Position numbers and translations under genes: made by a program. The notes under the pieces are model-generated. The model worked only from the letters and a program-made list of their open reading frames with translations. It ran no database searches and had not been told where the DNA came from. A DNA stretch of 64,000 nucleotides, from the NCBI GenBank assembly GCA_002786065.1, contig NHNY01000007.1, positions 586,155 to 650,154 of the forward strand, given 5' to 3'. The number at the start of each line of letters is the position of its first letter. Position 1 is the first letter of the stretch. This stretch comes from Microcyclospora pomicola (taxonomy: Eukaryota > Ascomycota > Dothideomycetes > Capnodiales). Shown here piece after piece: positions 20,233-30,374 of this stretch.

Positions 20233-20979
20233 ATGGAGCTCGTGGTGACAAGGTCAGATCTGCGAAGCCCGCCACTGTCTCCTAGTGTTACTGCGACAGA
20301 ACATGTGAAGATTCCCCAAGAATTCGAATACATTGATTACCAAAATACGACAACAGACAGCGTGCAACCCGCGGAAGAAGACCTCGAATACTTCTTGTTT
20401 GCACCAGGTCCATCGACAAACATATCGACTCAGAAAATCACAATTCGCACACCGACTCCACCGCATATCGAACCAGGCTTTGTCATACCCAGCAGGCCGC
20501 ACAGCTTCTATTTCACGTCCGCAATCAACCAAAGTTTCTTGGAACAAGCAGTCATCACTGGCGAGCAAGTGCGCTCACAATCCAGGATTCCATGGCCAGG
20601 CTCTTCGTATGGATGGAAAGTGACGCAGCTGCCGCATTCTTCATTGTCGAAAGCCGCTCGTGACATTGATGGTCTCTTTAGTAGCTCTGATGAGCTCTCA
20701 AGCCACGCAGATAGGAAGTGCGGAAGGCCGGGCAAGAAAGCTCGGATCTTGCGCCGCCGTAAGCACGAAGCCGAGCGGCTGCAGCATGGAAAAGCGCAGC
20801 CCCGGGCGCGGTCGTCGAGAGGACTGCCGGAGCAGGGTCAGGGGACGAAGCTGATAAGTGGCGATGCTCGCCTGGAGAAATCTGCTCGTAATCGCGAGAA
20901 GAAGTTGAAGCGGCGAGCTCGTGAGAAGAGGAAGAAGGCCCTGTTGGTGGAAGCGCAAATCGAACTCTCTGGGGTATAG
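20233..20979 (+). CDS. DUF2011-like basic protein
   Basis: An intronless gene of 248 residues. The central part matches the fungal DUF2011 pattern as I know it: EYFLFAPG, then ITIRTPTPPHIEPGFVIPSR, then SFYFTSAINQSFLEQAV and ITGEQVRSQSRIPWPGSSYG. The C-terminal third is very basic (KKARILRRRKHEAER; EKKLKRRAREKRKKALL), as in nucleolar or RNA-associated proteins. The function of the family is not known to me. Its last ~300 bp overlap the 3' end of an opposing open frame. The basic tail is a normal family feature, so this strand is coding there. Confidence 0.8.
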   Translation: MELVVTRSDLRSPPLSPSVTATEHVKIPQEFEYIDYQNTTTDSVQPAEEDLEYFLFAPGPSTNISTQKITIRTPTPPHIEPGFVIPSRPHSFYFTSAINQSFLEQAVITGEQVRSQSRIPWPGSSYGWKVTQLPHSSLSKAARDIDGLFSSSDELSSHADRKCGRPGKKARILRRRKHEAERLQHGKAQPRARSSRGLPEQGQGTKLISGDARLEKSARNREKKLKRRAREKRKKALLVEAQIELSGV

Positions 20980-21811
20980 GATCCATGTCAGAGGACTGAC
21001 CATGGAAGTTTGGACCGGCGAAAACATGGGCTCTGGTGTCGGAGCATTCCTGACAGTCTGACATGGCGGACTCGTCTATAGCAATCCTCTTGCTGGCGAC
21101 TGAGTCATCTTCATCTTCGTCTTCGCTTTCGAATCGCCGTTTTCTGCTGGGGCTTGCGTCTACCTCGTCCAGCCGATTGCCTCTCAGCCACTCGCCCTCG
21201 TCCATGGCCTTTCTCTTCGACTTGAAGCTGTCTTCCTCCTCTCCACTGGAGTCGTCCGTTGTGAAACCGGCGCTCGAGGTGTCTTCGTATAGTGGACCGA
21301 TATTACTGGAGCGCTCGGAAGAGCCACTGGAATTGATCGAAATCTCGTAAAGCTCATCTTCCAGGTAGAGCACGCGGAGGTTATGCGCAGCTGGCCGTCG
21401 AAGTCTAGCTGCCACAGAAGTTAAGCTCAGCTGGGACTGGTCACTTCCTGTGCTCCCGGAACTATCGGATGAGATACTCGCTTCGTCGTCCGCGAGAGAA
21501 TAGACGTCTCTGTACGAAGCCTGCCCCACATCGACACTACATTCGTCGTGGTCAACGCTGATGGGGACCATGATCCCATGCTGAGTACACCTAGTCTCGA
21601 TACCAGGTGCATTTGCAACCGCGGAGCAGCTGTCTGGGCCGACATTCGAAACCGAGTCTCTCAAATCTGCTACTTGTCAGAATAGCCTCGCGAGTGGATA
21701 GGTAAACCACATACCGGGCATGCGAACGCGATCATTCCGGCCATCAACAGCGAGCTCGGTCATGGTTTCGCCGTTTTCGATCTTGCCGATCGAATTGATG
21801 TTATGATTCAT
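20678..21811 (-). CDS. Hypothetical acidic/Ser-rich nuclear-type protein
   Basis: Exon 1 is 21811-21715, starting MNHNINSIGKIENGETMTEL. A 45-48-bp intron follows, then exon 2 from 21666 (or 21669) down to a stop at 20678. The acceptor reads TAGCAG, a tandem NAGNAG site, and either AG keeps the frame (one Ala more or less). The product is about 360 residues of low-complexity Ser/Asp/Glu sequence with putative nuclear-localisation clusters (KSKRKAMDEGEW, SPSRKRRFESEDEDEDD, SKRIAID). No folded domain is recognised. The last ~100 codons (20678-20979) lie antisense to the DUF2011-like gene, so the true 3' end may be earlier, through an unrecognised intron. The gene is likely, its C-terminus uncertain. 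Confidence 0.55.
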
Positions 21812-22529
21812 GTCGAATATGGTAGCTGGCTGGGGTGGCTGCACTGTAGGGGACTCTGCTGGATTGTGTCTTCAGCACTGTGCTACAACAACTTGCGGCG
21901 GAATGGCGTGGTATTGATTGTATCGATGATCAACACGCCAAAGACTGCGGAGGTTGCAGTGGCAAAGAGTCGTGTTCAGGAGGACTATGAGACTGCCAGA
22001 AGAGCATTGAGCATGAAGTATATATACCAATCACTTTCCGAAGACAGATTGGCACTGAGGACAAATACCAGATTTCTTCGTCCTGAGGATCGGAGATGTC
22101 CTCATTTGTTGCGGCCATGACCCATGCTCTGTAGATCTGCATTTGTACATCTGGTGAGCGATGTGGTGAGGATGTCTTCAACTCCTCAGATCCGGTTGTG
22201 ACGTCCTTGGGAAACACTGGAGGCGATCATCGTTACTTTCAACAAGCTGCAGCTACGCTTTCAGATAGAGCCTGTGGGTACCAAGCTTATGAATGCAACT
22301 AGAGAGCCAGAGTACTTTCATTGTGCATCAGCGTGTTCATAGGTATATCTATACATGTAGGTACTGTATGAATGTATATGCTGTGGCATGTACCAGGTAT
22401 CGACGACACAACATCAGGATAGGAAATGCCAACGCTCAGCATCTTTCAGAATGCTACCATGAGCCATCTTATAAACTACGACACTTCATCTTCTGCTATG
22501 ATGACCAAAAGTCGATAACCATAATAGGC
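21812..22529. other. Intergenic region between divergent genes
   Basis: About 720 bp, no supported gene. Short frames reaching into 22530 are upstream extensions of the next gene. Confidence 0.5.
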
Positions 22530-24481
22530 ATGGCCAGAGAGTCGGAGCTCACGTTCGTATACCAGTTCTCCGGGGAGACCCCGAAGCGAAGGCGGCTGGC
22601 GAAAGCATGCGACAGCTGTCGAGCCAGAAAGGTGAGTATCACCACCCCAACCGGCGACGAAACACCATGACCTGACGAGACCAATCCAAGAAACGTTGCA
22701 TGCACTTTGCCGGCGCTGGCAAAGACGCCATGGACGATAATGTCGACCAAGATGAGGGAGACCATGATCCGAAGCATGACGACTCTGGCTACGAGGCAGC
22801 ATCATCTAGCGCAGCAACTAGCAAGAAGTTTTTCAGTGACATGAATCCAGAATCAGCGCTTCTGAACCGGACTGCAAGTCGAGGCGGCGTGCTACCCAAG
22901 CCGAACGAAGACATAGGTGTCTGGGTCGACCGACGGGAGTGGAATGCCCTGATCAAGCAGAAGAACCATGCCGAAGCTGCGACAGAGCACAATGCTGTGC
23001 TTGAGGACCAGAAGCCACATCCCGATGTTCTGGAACCCCTTGTTGACTTGTACTTCTCCAAGATGCAGCCTCTGCTACCCGTTGTGGAGGAAGCAGAGTT
23101 CCGTGAGCGATTCGCTGCCGGGACAGCAGTAGAGCCTTTGGTGCATGCAATTTGTTTGGTTATTGCCAAACATACTGATGCTGCACCATTTCTCAAGCTT
23201 ACCGACTCAACAGCACCGCTCCCTCCTCGAACGTTCTGCAAGCGATTGTACAAGTCTGTGAGGAGCGTCACAGCTACACTGCATCATTACGACAGAATCA
23301 CTCAGATTCGCACACTTGCGCTATTCTCTATGCACAGTGAAGGGGCTGACGGTTGTGAAGAAGCATCCATGTATCTCACACAAGCTATGCATCATGCGCA
23401 GTCACTGGGTCTGCATCTCGGGCAACATCAGGGTCAGCGAGATGTTGCTATGAAACGACTGTTCTGGTGCCTGTGGGTTCTCGACCGTACCAGTTCTGCC
23501 ATGCACGGTAGACCGCTCATCATGAGTGACATCGACATTGCCAACGAACCATTTGCCTCGGGTGAGAGCGGCTACCCAGCCTTTGAGGCCCACATCCATA
23601 TCATCGATGTTCTCAACAAAGTGATCGACTTCTACCGCCCGCACAACCCAATCGACACGACAGGGTGGGAAGCCCAATTCCCAGGGTTGGAGGAGATCTT
23701 CGACGACGTCGGAGCATGGCAACTCCCCGAGTCTATCATCGCCACTCTACACATGGTCTATCTAGCCGTCGCGATCCTCTCGCACCGCTGTCGTGGCATT
23801 AAGCAAATTTCCCGGGGGACGCATTCTTCAATCCGGCAACGTTTGTGCGCTTCCGAAGTGATCCGGTTCATGGAGTCCCCTTCACAGCGCGCCAGCCTAC
23901 ACCCGCTACCCTGCATTCCATACGCTGTCGGCCTCTCCCTCTCCGTTCAATATCAACACTTGCGACAATCTCAGCTTACACACCAGCAACAAGACGCACA
24001 CGTGAACTTTCGTGCTGCGACGTTGATCCTGCAAGCCATGCGACCGACTTGGTCTTCTGCCGACACCATGGCCACGCTCGCACGGAAGGTCCTCGATGAA
24101 CTCGACCGCGCGCCAAACTTGCTCGCCTTCCGTGTACCACGCGACGCCAATCGCGCCACTGTTGTTGATGACGAGCATGCAATTGGCCCGCCAACAGCGT
24201 GCCATGGCATTACTGATATCCCAACCTCAGACTCTACTACTAACGGGTCAAATACAGTGGTCCCCGACTCCGGCGCCGTAGCTGATCCGCAGCTGCCCAC
24301 GAAACAGCCGGCCGTGAGTTTCGATGGTCTTGATCTCTTCGATGGCATGGACGATGTCTTCGGAACTTACCTCGACCCCAACTATCCGGTGAACCTAGAA
24401 GACTTCTCATTTGTCGATGAGGCCGGTCCGAACAGTGGGACACCTTATTCATGGGATCAAAGGGTAGGAAACATGGGATGA
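22530..24481 (+). CDS. Fungal transcription factor (Fungal_trans domain) with shortened zinc cluster
   Basis: Exons are 22530-22631 and 22691-24481; the 59-bp intron (GTGAGT...TCCAAG, CTGAC branch) falls inside the zinc-cluster region, as is common. The product is about 630 residues. The N-terminus KRRRLAKACDSCRARKKRC gives the first three cysteines of a Zn2Cys6 cluster (C27, C30, C37). The sequence that follows is acidic, with no fourth to sixth cysteine nearby. The middle has the fungal-specific regulator domain (residues ~125-420): VDLYFSKMQPLLPVVEEAEF, AMHHAQSLGLHLGQ, RLFWCLWVLDRTSSAMHGRP. The C-terminus is acidic (LFDGMDDVFGTYLDPN), compatible with an activation region. It converges on the GABA transaminase gene, but no regulatory link is shown. 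Target genes are unknown. Confidence 0.82.
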
Positions 24482-24654
24482 TAATGGAATAGCGCCGAAC
24501 ATATCAGCCTCTCTGGGCTGTGACGGCCATTTATAAGACTCACGATCGCGTCGTGCGACAGATTCGGGTGTTAAATCATGGGCCTGGTCATTAGAACTGG
24601 TCATCTACGAATTCTGGGGATCTAAAGGCCATCCGAGTGGACACACTACCCTGC

Positions 24655-26283
24655 TCATGCTTGAAACACTCGCTCGAGCCTCTCAACGAACATGTCTGCA
24701 TGATGGCGTTGAAACACCAACATCGGCCGCAGTCGCACCGCCCTCTCTCCAGACCCACCAACGTTGACGCCTTCACTCTTCATTTTACGCAGCACATCGT
24801 CCCGTCGTGGGCTGTCCCATGCAATGAATGTACCTTGGCCTTGGCCGCGCAGATTGAGGATCTCATTCGGGTACTTCTCTGCAAGCTGGGCTAGTTGCGA
24901 GTACAGATAGTCGCCAGTGGCGGCAGTGTGGTTGACGAGGTCAAGACGCTGGATTTCATTGATGATGGCACGGAACAGCAAGGCACGGGCAGGGTCGCCC
25001 ATCCATGTGTTGAATCTGATAAAAAGGGTTGTTAGTGGCTCAGATTAAGAAGAAATGGGATATAGGTTGGGGAAGACGTACTGTCTGTAAGGCTTGTTGG
25101 GCTTCAGATCCTTGTTACCGAAGTAGTAGCCTGCAGTCTGGGCTTTCTTGCTGAATGTCACCATGTCTGGAGGGTCGGCAAGGTTCCAGTGGTCGTGGGC
25201 CCAGAATTTGCCGGTAGCACCCACACCAGTCTGGACCTCATCCACGATCAGCAAGACATTGTGTTTTCGGGTCACCGCACGAAGGGCCTGGAAGAAAGCA
25301 GGCGACGCGTGGTTGTCTCCACCCTCGGACTGGACAGGCTCAACGACGACCGCCACAGGCGGAGCATGGAAAGTGGTGATCAAGTGCTCTACCTCTGCCA
25401 AGCAGCGTGCCTCCTCTTCGGCATTTTCCCGCGCATGTTCGTTGAGCGGATACTTCAGCATTGGAAACGAGGCCTGTGGCCAGTCGAAAGCAGGAATGTC
25501 CAGCTTGTGGATAGGCTTCGACCGAGTGGTGGACAGTGACCCGAACAACCGCCCATGGAACCCGGTCTTGAACGACAAGATGGACAGATCCGGCGAGCCA
25601 GGCATTTGGTTGTTCATGGATGACTGCGTCTCCTCGGGTGAGAAGTCGACATGCGCACCGCCTCGCTCCTGCTGCCGTCGCCACATGAACGCCGCCTTGT
25701 ACGCCAGCTCGTTCGCATCCGAACCAGCCTGGGCGGTGAAGACCTGATCCGTCCCCTTGGGCGCGACCTTGAGGATACCAGTCTCGAGGATCTCCGCCCA
25801 GTCGTGCTGTGGAAAGTTGCCCAAGGCCGGACGGTTGATTATCGCCGATGCCATGTCCGGGCTCGTGGCGGCCAGCATCAGACTGGGGTTGCTGTAGCCG
25901 ACCGGAATGGACGCGATCTGCGCATAGACATCGAGCAGGACATTCCCATCGAGGTCGGCGATGTAGTTGCCAATGGAGTTCTGGTAGTTGGCCATCATGT
26001 TGAGCGAGCGCGTGTCGAAGACTGTGTCGAGACGGGCAATGGCTTGTTTACTGATGGGGCCTGGGATCGCGGTCTTGACAATCGGAGCAGACGGCTCTTC
26101 GGGAAAGAAGGGTGTCTCGGAGCCATTGTACGAGTAGTCTTCTGAAGTGTCAATTGATGCTGTGGCGGTAGCGGCAGCGGCTTTCGGAGTCGTCTGTGAA
26201 GCCAGAGAGCGGGTGATGATGTGTGAGTGTGTGGGCAGGGGTCGCGTAGCGAGACGAGTCGCCGCTCGCAAGGAAGACAGCAT
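24655..26283 (-). CDS. 4-aminobutyrate aminotransferase (GABA transaminase), mitochondrial
   Basis: A PLP enzyme of aminotransferase class III. It converts GABA and 2-oxoglutarate to succinic semialdehyde and glutamate in the GABA shunt (yeast UGA1, Aspergillus gatA). Exons on the minus strand are 26283-25082 and 25015-24655. The 66-bp intron (GTACGT...TATCAG) joins KPYRQ to FNTWMGDP. The product is about 520 residues. ATG 26283 gives MLSSLRAATRLATRPLPTHS, a basic amphipathic mitochondrial presequence; the frame stays open further upstream but that part looks like leader. Landmarks are QAGSDANELAYKAAF (phosphate/PLP contacts), LLIVDEVQTGVGATGKFW (PLP-binding Asp) and FSKKAQTAGYYF with the Schiff-base lysine (near residue 378). 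All key residues are present. Confidence 0.93.
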
Positions 26284-26875
26284 TGTGGTGCTCTTGACTT
26301 TATGAGGGACACCGACAGAAGAAGAATCGAAGACCAACTTCTTGTTGATAGGAAAAATAGCAGGTCTCACCGTAAGATCCTCCACGAGCCCGTAGCTCTT
26401 ATGAGTCGTAAGTGGAGCTGGTCGTAAGGCGTGAACCAGGGTACTCTACAAGTGGGGTCTGGAGAAGCCTTCTAACTGCGTTGAGAAGGTCGATGCGATG
26501 TTATCTGATTGTGGCGGTTAAGCAAAAGGTGAGGTTACAGCACATTTACAACTGTCCCATAGGTATGCATATGATGGAAATCAATGATCTTGTTGAAGTA
26601 TGAAGGCGGGATGGAGAGAGATTGTTTTTTCATGATAGTTCTACTATGCCGCACTCTGTGACTGCTGACATCTGGTGAAGCATTCAGCCACTGATCTCCA
26701 TTGCTCGTCGCTGCATTTGAAATGCAGTACTGGGTATCTTGGCCATCATCGACAACGGCGGGCTAGAACATCTCTCATCTGATGGTCTATTGTACTTCCT
26801 GCCATGGTGCTGTACTTGACCCAAACCACGGAGCTTGTCTGTCCAGCCTTTACTGCCAAAATGAAGACTAGCTTC
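26284..26875. other. Intergenic region
   Basis: About 590 bp upstream of the GABA transaminase start and downstream of RAD23. No gene is seen. Confidence 0.55.
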
Positions 26876-28119
26876 TCAGGCACCCTCATCAGGCTCGTCA
26901 GGCTGATCGAAGAGGAAGTTGGCTGCCAACTCCTCATTTTTATCGCAAGCAAAGTAAGCTTGAATGACCAGATCTCGCTCGAAGCCAAGGCGGCATAGCT
27001 ATGATGATAGTCAGTACACAGCATAAGTGGAGGCACATTCCCAGCTGACTTACTCTCTCAATCGCCTCACGCTCTTCCTCTGTCACTGAGATCTGCTGCG
27101 TGCCTGGTGGCATTGCTGCATCATCATCCACATCCTCCGCTAGCAGCTGCATGAACTGTTCTTGATTCTGTGTGATGGCTTGTGCAAGTTGAGGGTTTCC
27201 GGCAGCGACCTGCTGCAAAATCGGCTCAAGCATTTGCGGTTGTTGCTGTACCACCTGTCGTAATTGCTGGAATTGTGGGTTGTTACGCAGGAAGTCCAAG
27301 GCATTGCCGCCAGCTCCGCCTCCAGGAGCACCACCCATAGCACCAAGGTCAGGACCTGCGCCGCGACCACCGCGACCTGCGGCCGCTGCTTGTTCGAAGA
27401 GGTTGACGGGCTCATCACCACCTGACGGTGCCGCAGTCTCGGTCTGTCCAGCTTGAGTCTGTGCAGCAGGCGGACCACCGCTGCTGGGTGGGGCTCGCTG
27501 TTCTTGCTCTGCACTCTCTGGAATTCCATTCAACAAGTACTCGACCGCGCGATCGGGATTGAAGAATGCAGCGCGCATCGCACGATCGATCTGGTCTCGA
27601 GGGAAACCCATGCTCTCCATATTGGCTACTGCTGCAGCACGCTGTTCGCCCAATGCGAGTGCGGATGGGTCATTGAATGAGGCCGAGTCACTGGTAGCAC
27701 CGGATGCAGCAGCGGGAGAAGGGGTTGCAGGGACGCCGGCGCTCGTACTTGAAGTGTTGGATGCGACTGGTGCTGATGGTGGGGCTGGCGAGGACACAGC
27801 CTTAGCCGGAGTGGATGGTTCGGGGGCAGGTTTGGGAGCAGCTTTCGGCTGTGGTCCCGTCAGTATCATTGTAAGGGCACGCATTGACACGCACACGTAC
27901 CTTGGAGGTCATGCACACAATAAAACCCTTCTCCTCAATCTTATACGACTCGATCGTGTTGTCATCTTGCAGAATCTTGCCCGAGTAGATGAGCTTCTGT
28001 GTTGACGGATCCCATCCCTTCTCAGCGCTGATCTTCTCCTTGACCGCACCAATGGTCTCTGTAGGCTCGGCGTCGACGGTGAACTTTTGCTGCTTCAGAT
28101 CCTTGAAGGTGAGTTTCAT
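26876..28119 (-). CDS. rad23: UV excision repair protein Rad23 (UBL-UBA shuttle factor)
   Basis: It carries ubiquitinated proteins to the proteasome and stabilises Rad4/XPC in nucleotide excision repair. Exons on the minus strand are 28119-27901, 27848-27054 and 26998-26876, with introns of 52 and 55 bp; the product is about 378 residues. Exon 1 is exactly the ubiquitin-like domain ([16 protein letters not shown] ... GFIVCMTSK, residues 1-73). A Pro/Ala linker, UBA1 ([20 protein letters not shown], then EYLLNGIP), the Rad4-binding STI1-like domain ([17 protein letters not shown] ... [15 protein letters not shown]) and UBA2 ([20 protein letters not shown], then [10 protein letters not shown]) follow. 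UBA2 is restored only when the last intron is spliced. The domain set and length are normal for the family. Confidence 0.95.
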
Positions 28120-28454
28120 GGTGGAGGCTGCTCGATGGTAGGTTTCGATGGTGGGAGGCGGTGTCCAAGGACGTCGGAGACTGTGCGGTGCTGCTGAAGA
28201 AGTATTGGGAAACAGACCGGGTGGGAGGAATGTTGATCAAGGCGGAAGATATACTTGGGTTTGTGAAGGCAAGCAACGATGATGTGGCGTAACAACACAG
28301 CCAGCAGCAAACCACCACCACAGCGTCACCTGCTTCCCACGACCCCACTACTGCCTCATATTTCAGCCTCAGGCAACCATATCCAGGCCCCTTAGATCTC
28401 CACTTCAACAATCATCAATGCAGCACTTACATATCTGTCTCTCTGCCCATCCGC
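28120..28454. promoter_or_regulatory. Bidirectional intergenic promoter region, RAD23 / HemK-like gene
   Basis: 335 bp between two divergent start codons. It must hold both promoters. No specific motif was assigned. Confidence 0.5.
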
Positions 28455-29693
28455 ATGCCACGCATCTCACCGCAATTGATTCGAAAAGCGAAACAGTACG
28501 ACCCGCTGGTATCTCGACTGCTGCCAATATGCAGAACTCTAGAGTCAGCTCACGCAGAATTGCGATGGCTTCGTCAACACGCCACCCAAGTAGCTGAAAG
28601 CAGCAGACGAAGCTCTAGCGTGGCGGCTCGAACATTATTATATCAACATATGTCTCGAAGAACGGCCGGTGAACCGCTGCAGTATATCCTCGGCAGCGAG
28701 TACTTCGGCGGGCTAGAGATGAAATGCCGTCCTGGAGTTCTGATTCCAAGGTTCATGATCTTCCTTACCGTCTGCTACGTGACAGGACCTATCACTGACA
28801 CACCACCTAGACAAGAAACTGCATCTGCCATCACGTATCTGGTCCGGAGGCTCCTTGCTCGCTCTACCAAGACAGGTGCGGACTTAGACTCCAGCACGGG
28901 TGACCATAGTCAACTGCCTTCGAAGCTACGGATCCTGGACCTCTGCACCGGCTCAGGCTGCATCCCGCTTCTCTTCCACTCCGAGTTCTTCGCGCACACT
29001 TCTCACACCCCTAGCGCAACGGAGCTGAGTGTGACAGCCGTCGACCTATCCCCGACCGCTCTGGCGCTCGCCAAGGAGAACCTGCAGATCCAACGCGACT
29101 CGTGCTCGCATTCCTCCGAGCACGCCTTACACGCTCTCCAGACCATGTCCATACTCCAAGCGGACATTCTTTCCGACCCCTCATCGCCAGAGTCGGCGAA
29201 GTTGCCAGAAACCGACATTCTCCTGTCCAACCCGCCATATATCTCCTTGGCATCCTTCCGCAGCACGACCGCGCGCTCTGTGCGGCTGTTTGAGCCCCGG
29301 ATGGCCCTGGTACCGCCCGCTTCAACCCCTAGCGGATCTGATGAGCCTGCCTGGTCCACTGCTTGCCTGCAAGAAGACACGTTCTACCCTGCGCTCCTCC
29401 AACACGCTTCGCGCCTAGGCGCGCGCATGTTCTGGTTTGAAGTTGCGGACCTCGCGCAAGCGCAGCGGGTGGCTGAGATGGCGGACGGTCAAGGTATATG
29501 GACCGGGGTAGAGATCTGGCGAGACTGGCTGGAGAGTGAAGAAGATGCGATAGGCAAAGCAGCGGATGCGCAGAGGGAGGCTGAGTTGGAGACGCTGACT
29601 TTGGAAAGCGGGCGTGTCGTCGAAGTGCGCGGTGAAGGCTTGGGCCGAAGTGTATTCGGCTGGCGAGGAGATGGCATTTCATGGGTTGGATGA
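28455..29693 (+). CDS. HemK-family protein (glutamine) methyltransferase, Mtq1-like
   Basis: It methylates the GGQ glutamine of a peptide release factor using SAM; yeast Mtq1 does this for mitochondrial Mrf1. Exons are 28455-28750 and 28811-29693. The 60-bp intron (GTTCAT...CCTAG) is stop-free and in frame, and its removal joins VLIPR to QETASA, matching the HemK LIPRPET-type motif. The product is about 392 residues. Landmarks are RRTAGEPLQYILGSEYFGGL (substrate-binding helical domain and linker), LRILDLCTGSGCIPLLF (SAM motif I), AVDLSPTALALAKEN (motif II) and the catalytic SNPPYIS. A C-terminal extension of about 60 residues is acidic. The mitochondrial versus cytosolic role is inferred from the Mtq1 likeness only. 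Confidence 0.88.
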   Translation: MPRISPQLIRKAKQYDPLVSRLLPICRTLESAHAELRWLRQHATQVAESSRRSSSVAARTLLYQHMSRRTAGEPLQYILGSEYFGGLEMKCRPGVLIPRFMIFLTVCYVTGPITDTPPRQETASAITYLVRRLLARSTKTGADLDSSTGDHSQLPSKLRILDLCTGSGCIPLLFHSEFFAHTSHTPSATELSVTAVDLSPTALALAKENLQIQRDSCSHSSEHALHALQTMSILQADILSDPSSPESAKLPETDILLSNPPYISLASFRSTTARSVRLFEPRMALVPPASTPSGSDEPAWSTACLQEDTFYPALLQHASRLGARMFWFEVADLAQAQRVAEMADGQGIWTGVEIWRDWLESEEDAIGKAADAQREAELETLTLESGRVVEVRGEGLGRSVFGWRGDGISWVG

Positions 29694-30374
29694 GGGAGAG
29701 GTGAAGCGACAGGGGAGCGATGGATGTCAATATTCGCATCGGGAGAGGAGATTCAGCCGCGGGCAGCATTGAACGATTCAAACTGCTAGGCATCATTAAA
29801 GCCCTGGAAATCATACTGCTGTAGAGTGTAGTGATGTGGTGGCATACCATCTAATGTATGGGCCCTCGCCAATTAAAGATACGCCGGACAGTATTACCGG
29901 AAACCTCCTGGATATCGCTGATCCTCCCATGCCTATCTGAACAAACGCCGTAATCGCTCGAAAGTGAGCAGCCGTCCCTTCACTCGCATACGCTAAAATT
30001 AACCGATAACTCCTTCGCTGAAGGTCAAAAAAAAGCAAACGTGTAACTGTATTTGCTCAGGGAGTGCGCCAGGGCATTGCCAACTCTGACGTTAATCACC
30101 GTCCTCGGCACAGCAGCGCTGTAGGAATCGCGGGGGTTGCTGGAACCTGATCTCTGCTGATCTCATATACACCCCGCACGTCTCAGGACTCTTCGACGCC
30201 TTCATCAGTGCTGCCAAGTTCGAAACGCACACGACTCGCTGTCTCTCGATGCGTCGTCGCACGCGTCCGCAACAGTTCTCGCACCACACGGGCGTCCTGG
30301 AGGAGGCTCTCGGTAGACGATGAAGACGCCAAAGTTGAATTTGGAAAAGCCGGCCGATGGTCGAGTATGCCGCG
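29694..30374. other. Intergenic region between convergent genes
   Basis: About 680 bp. A 170-codon minus-strand frame that begins inside the PFK-2 gene and runs through here is a shadow. No gene is supported. Confidence 0.55.

Noticed and set aside
18105-26283. A ustiloxin/dikaritin-type RiPP cluster around the repeat precursor
   Set aside because: No DUF3328 (UstY) protein, tyrosinase, methyltransferase or transporter lies within reach, and the repeats lack the Tyr/aromatic residues that such enzymes modify.
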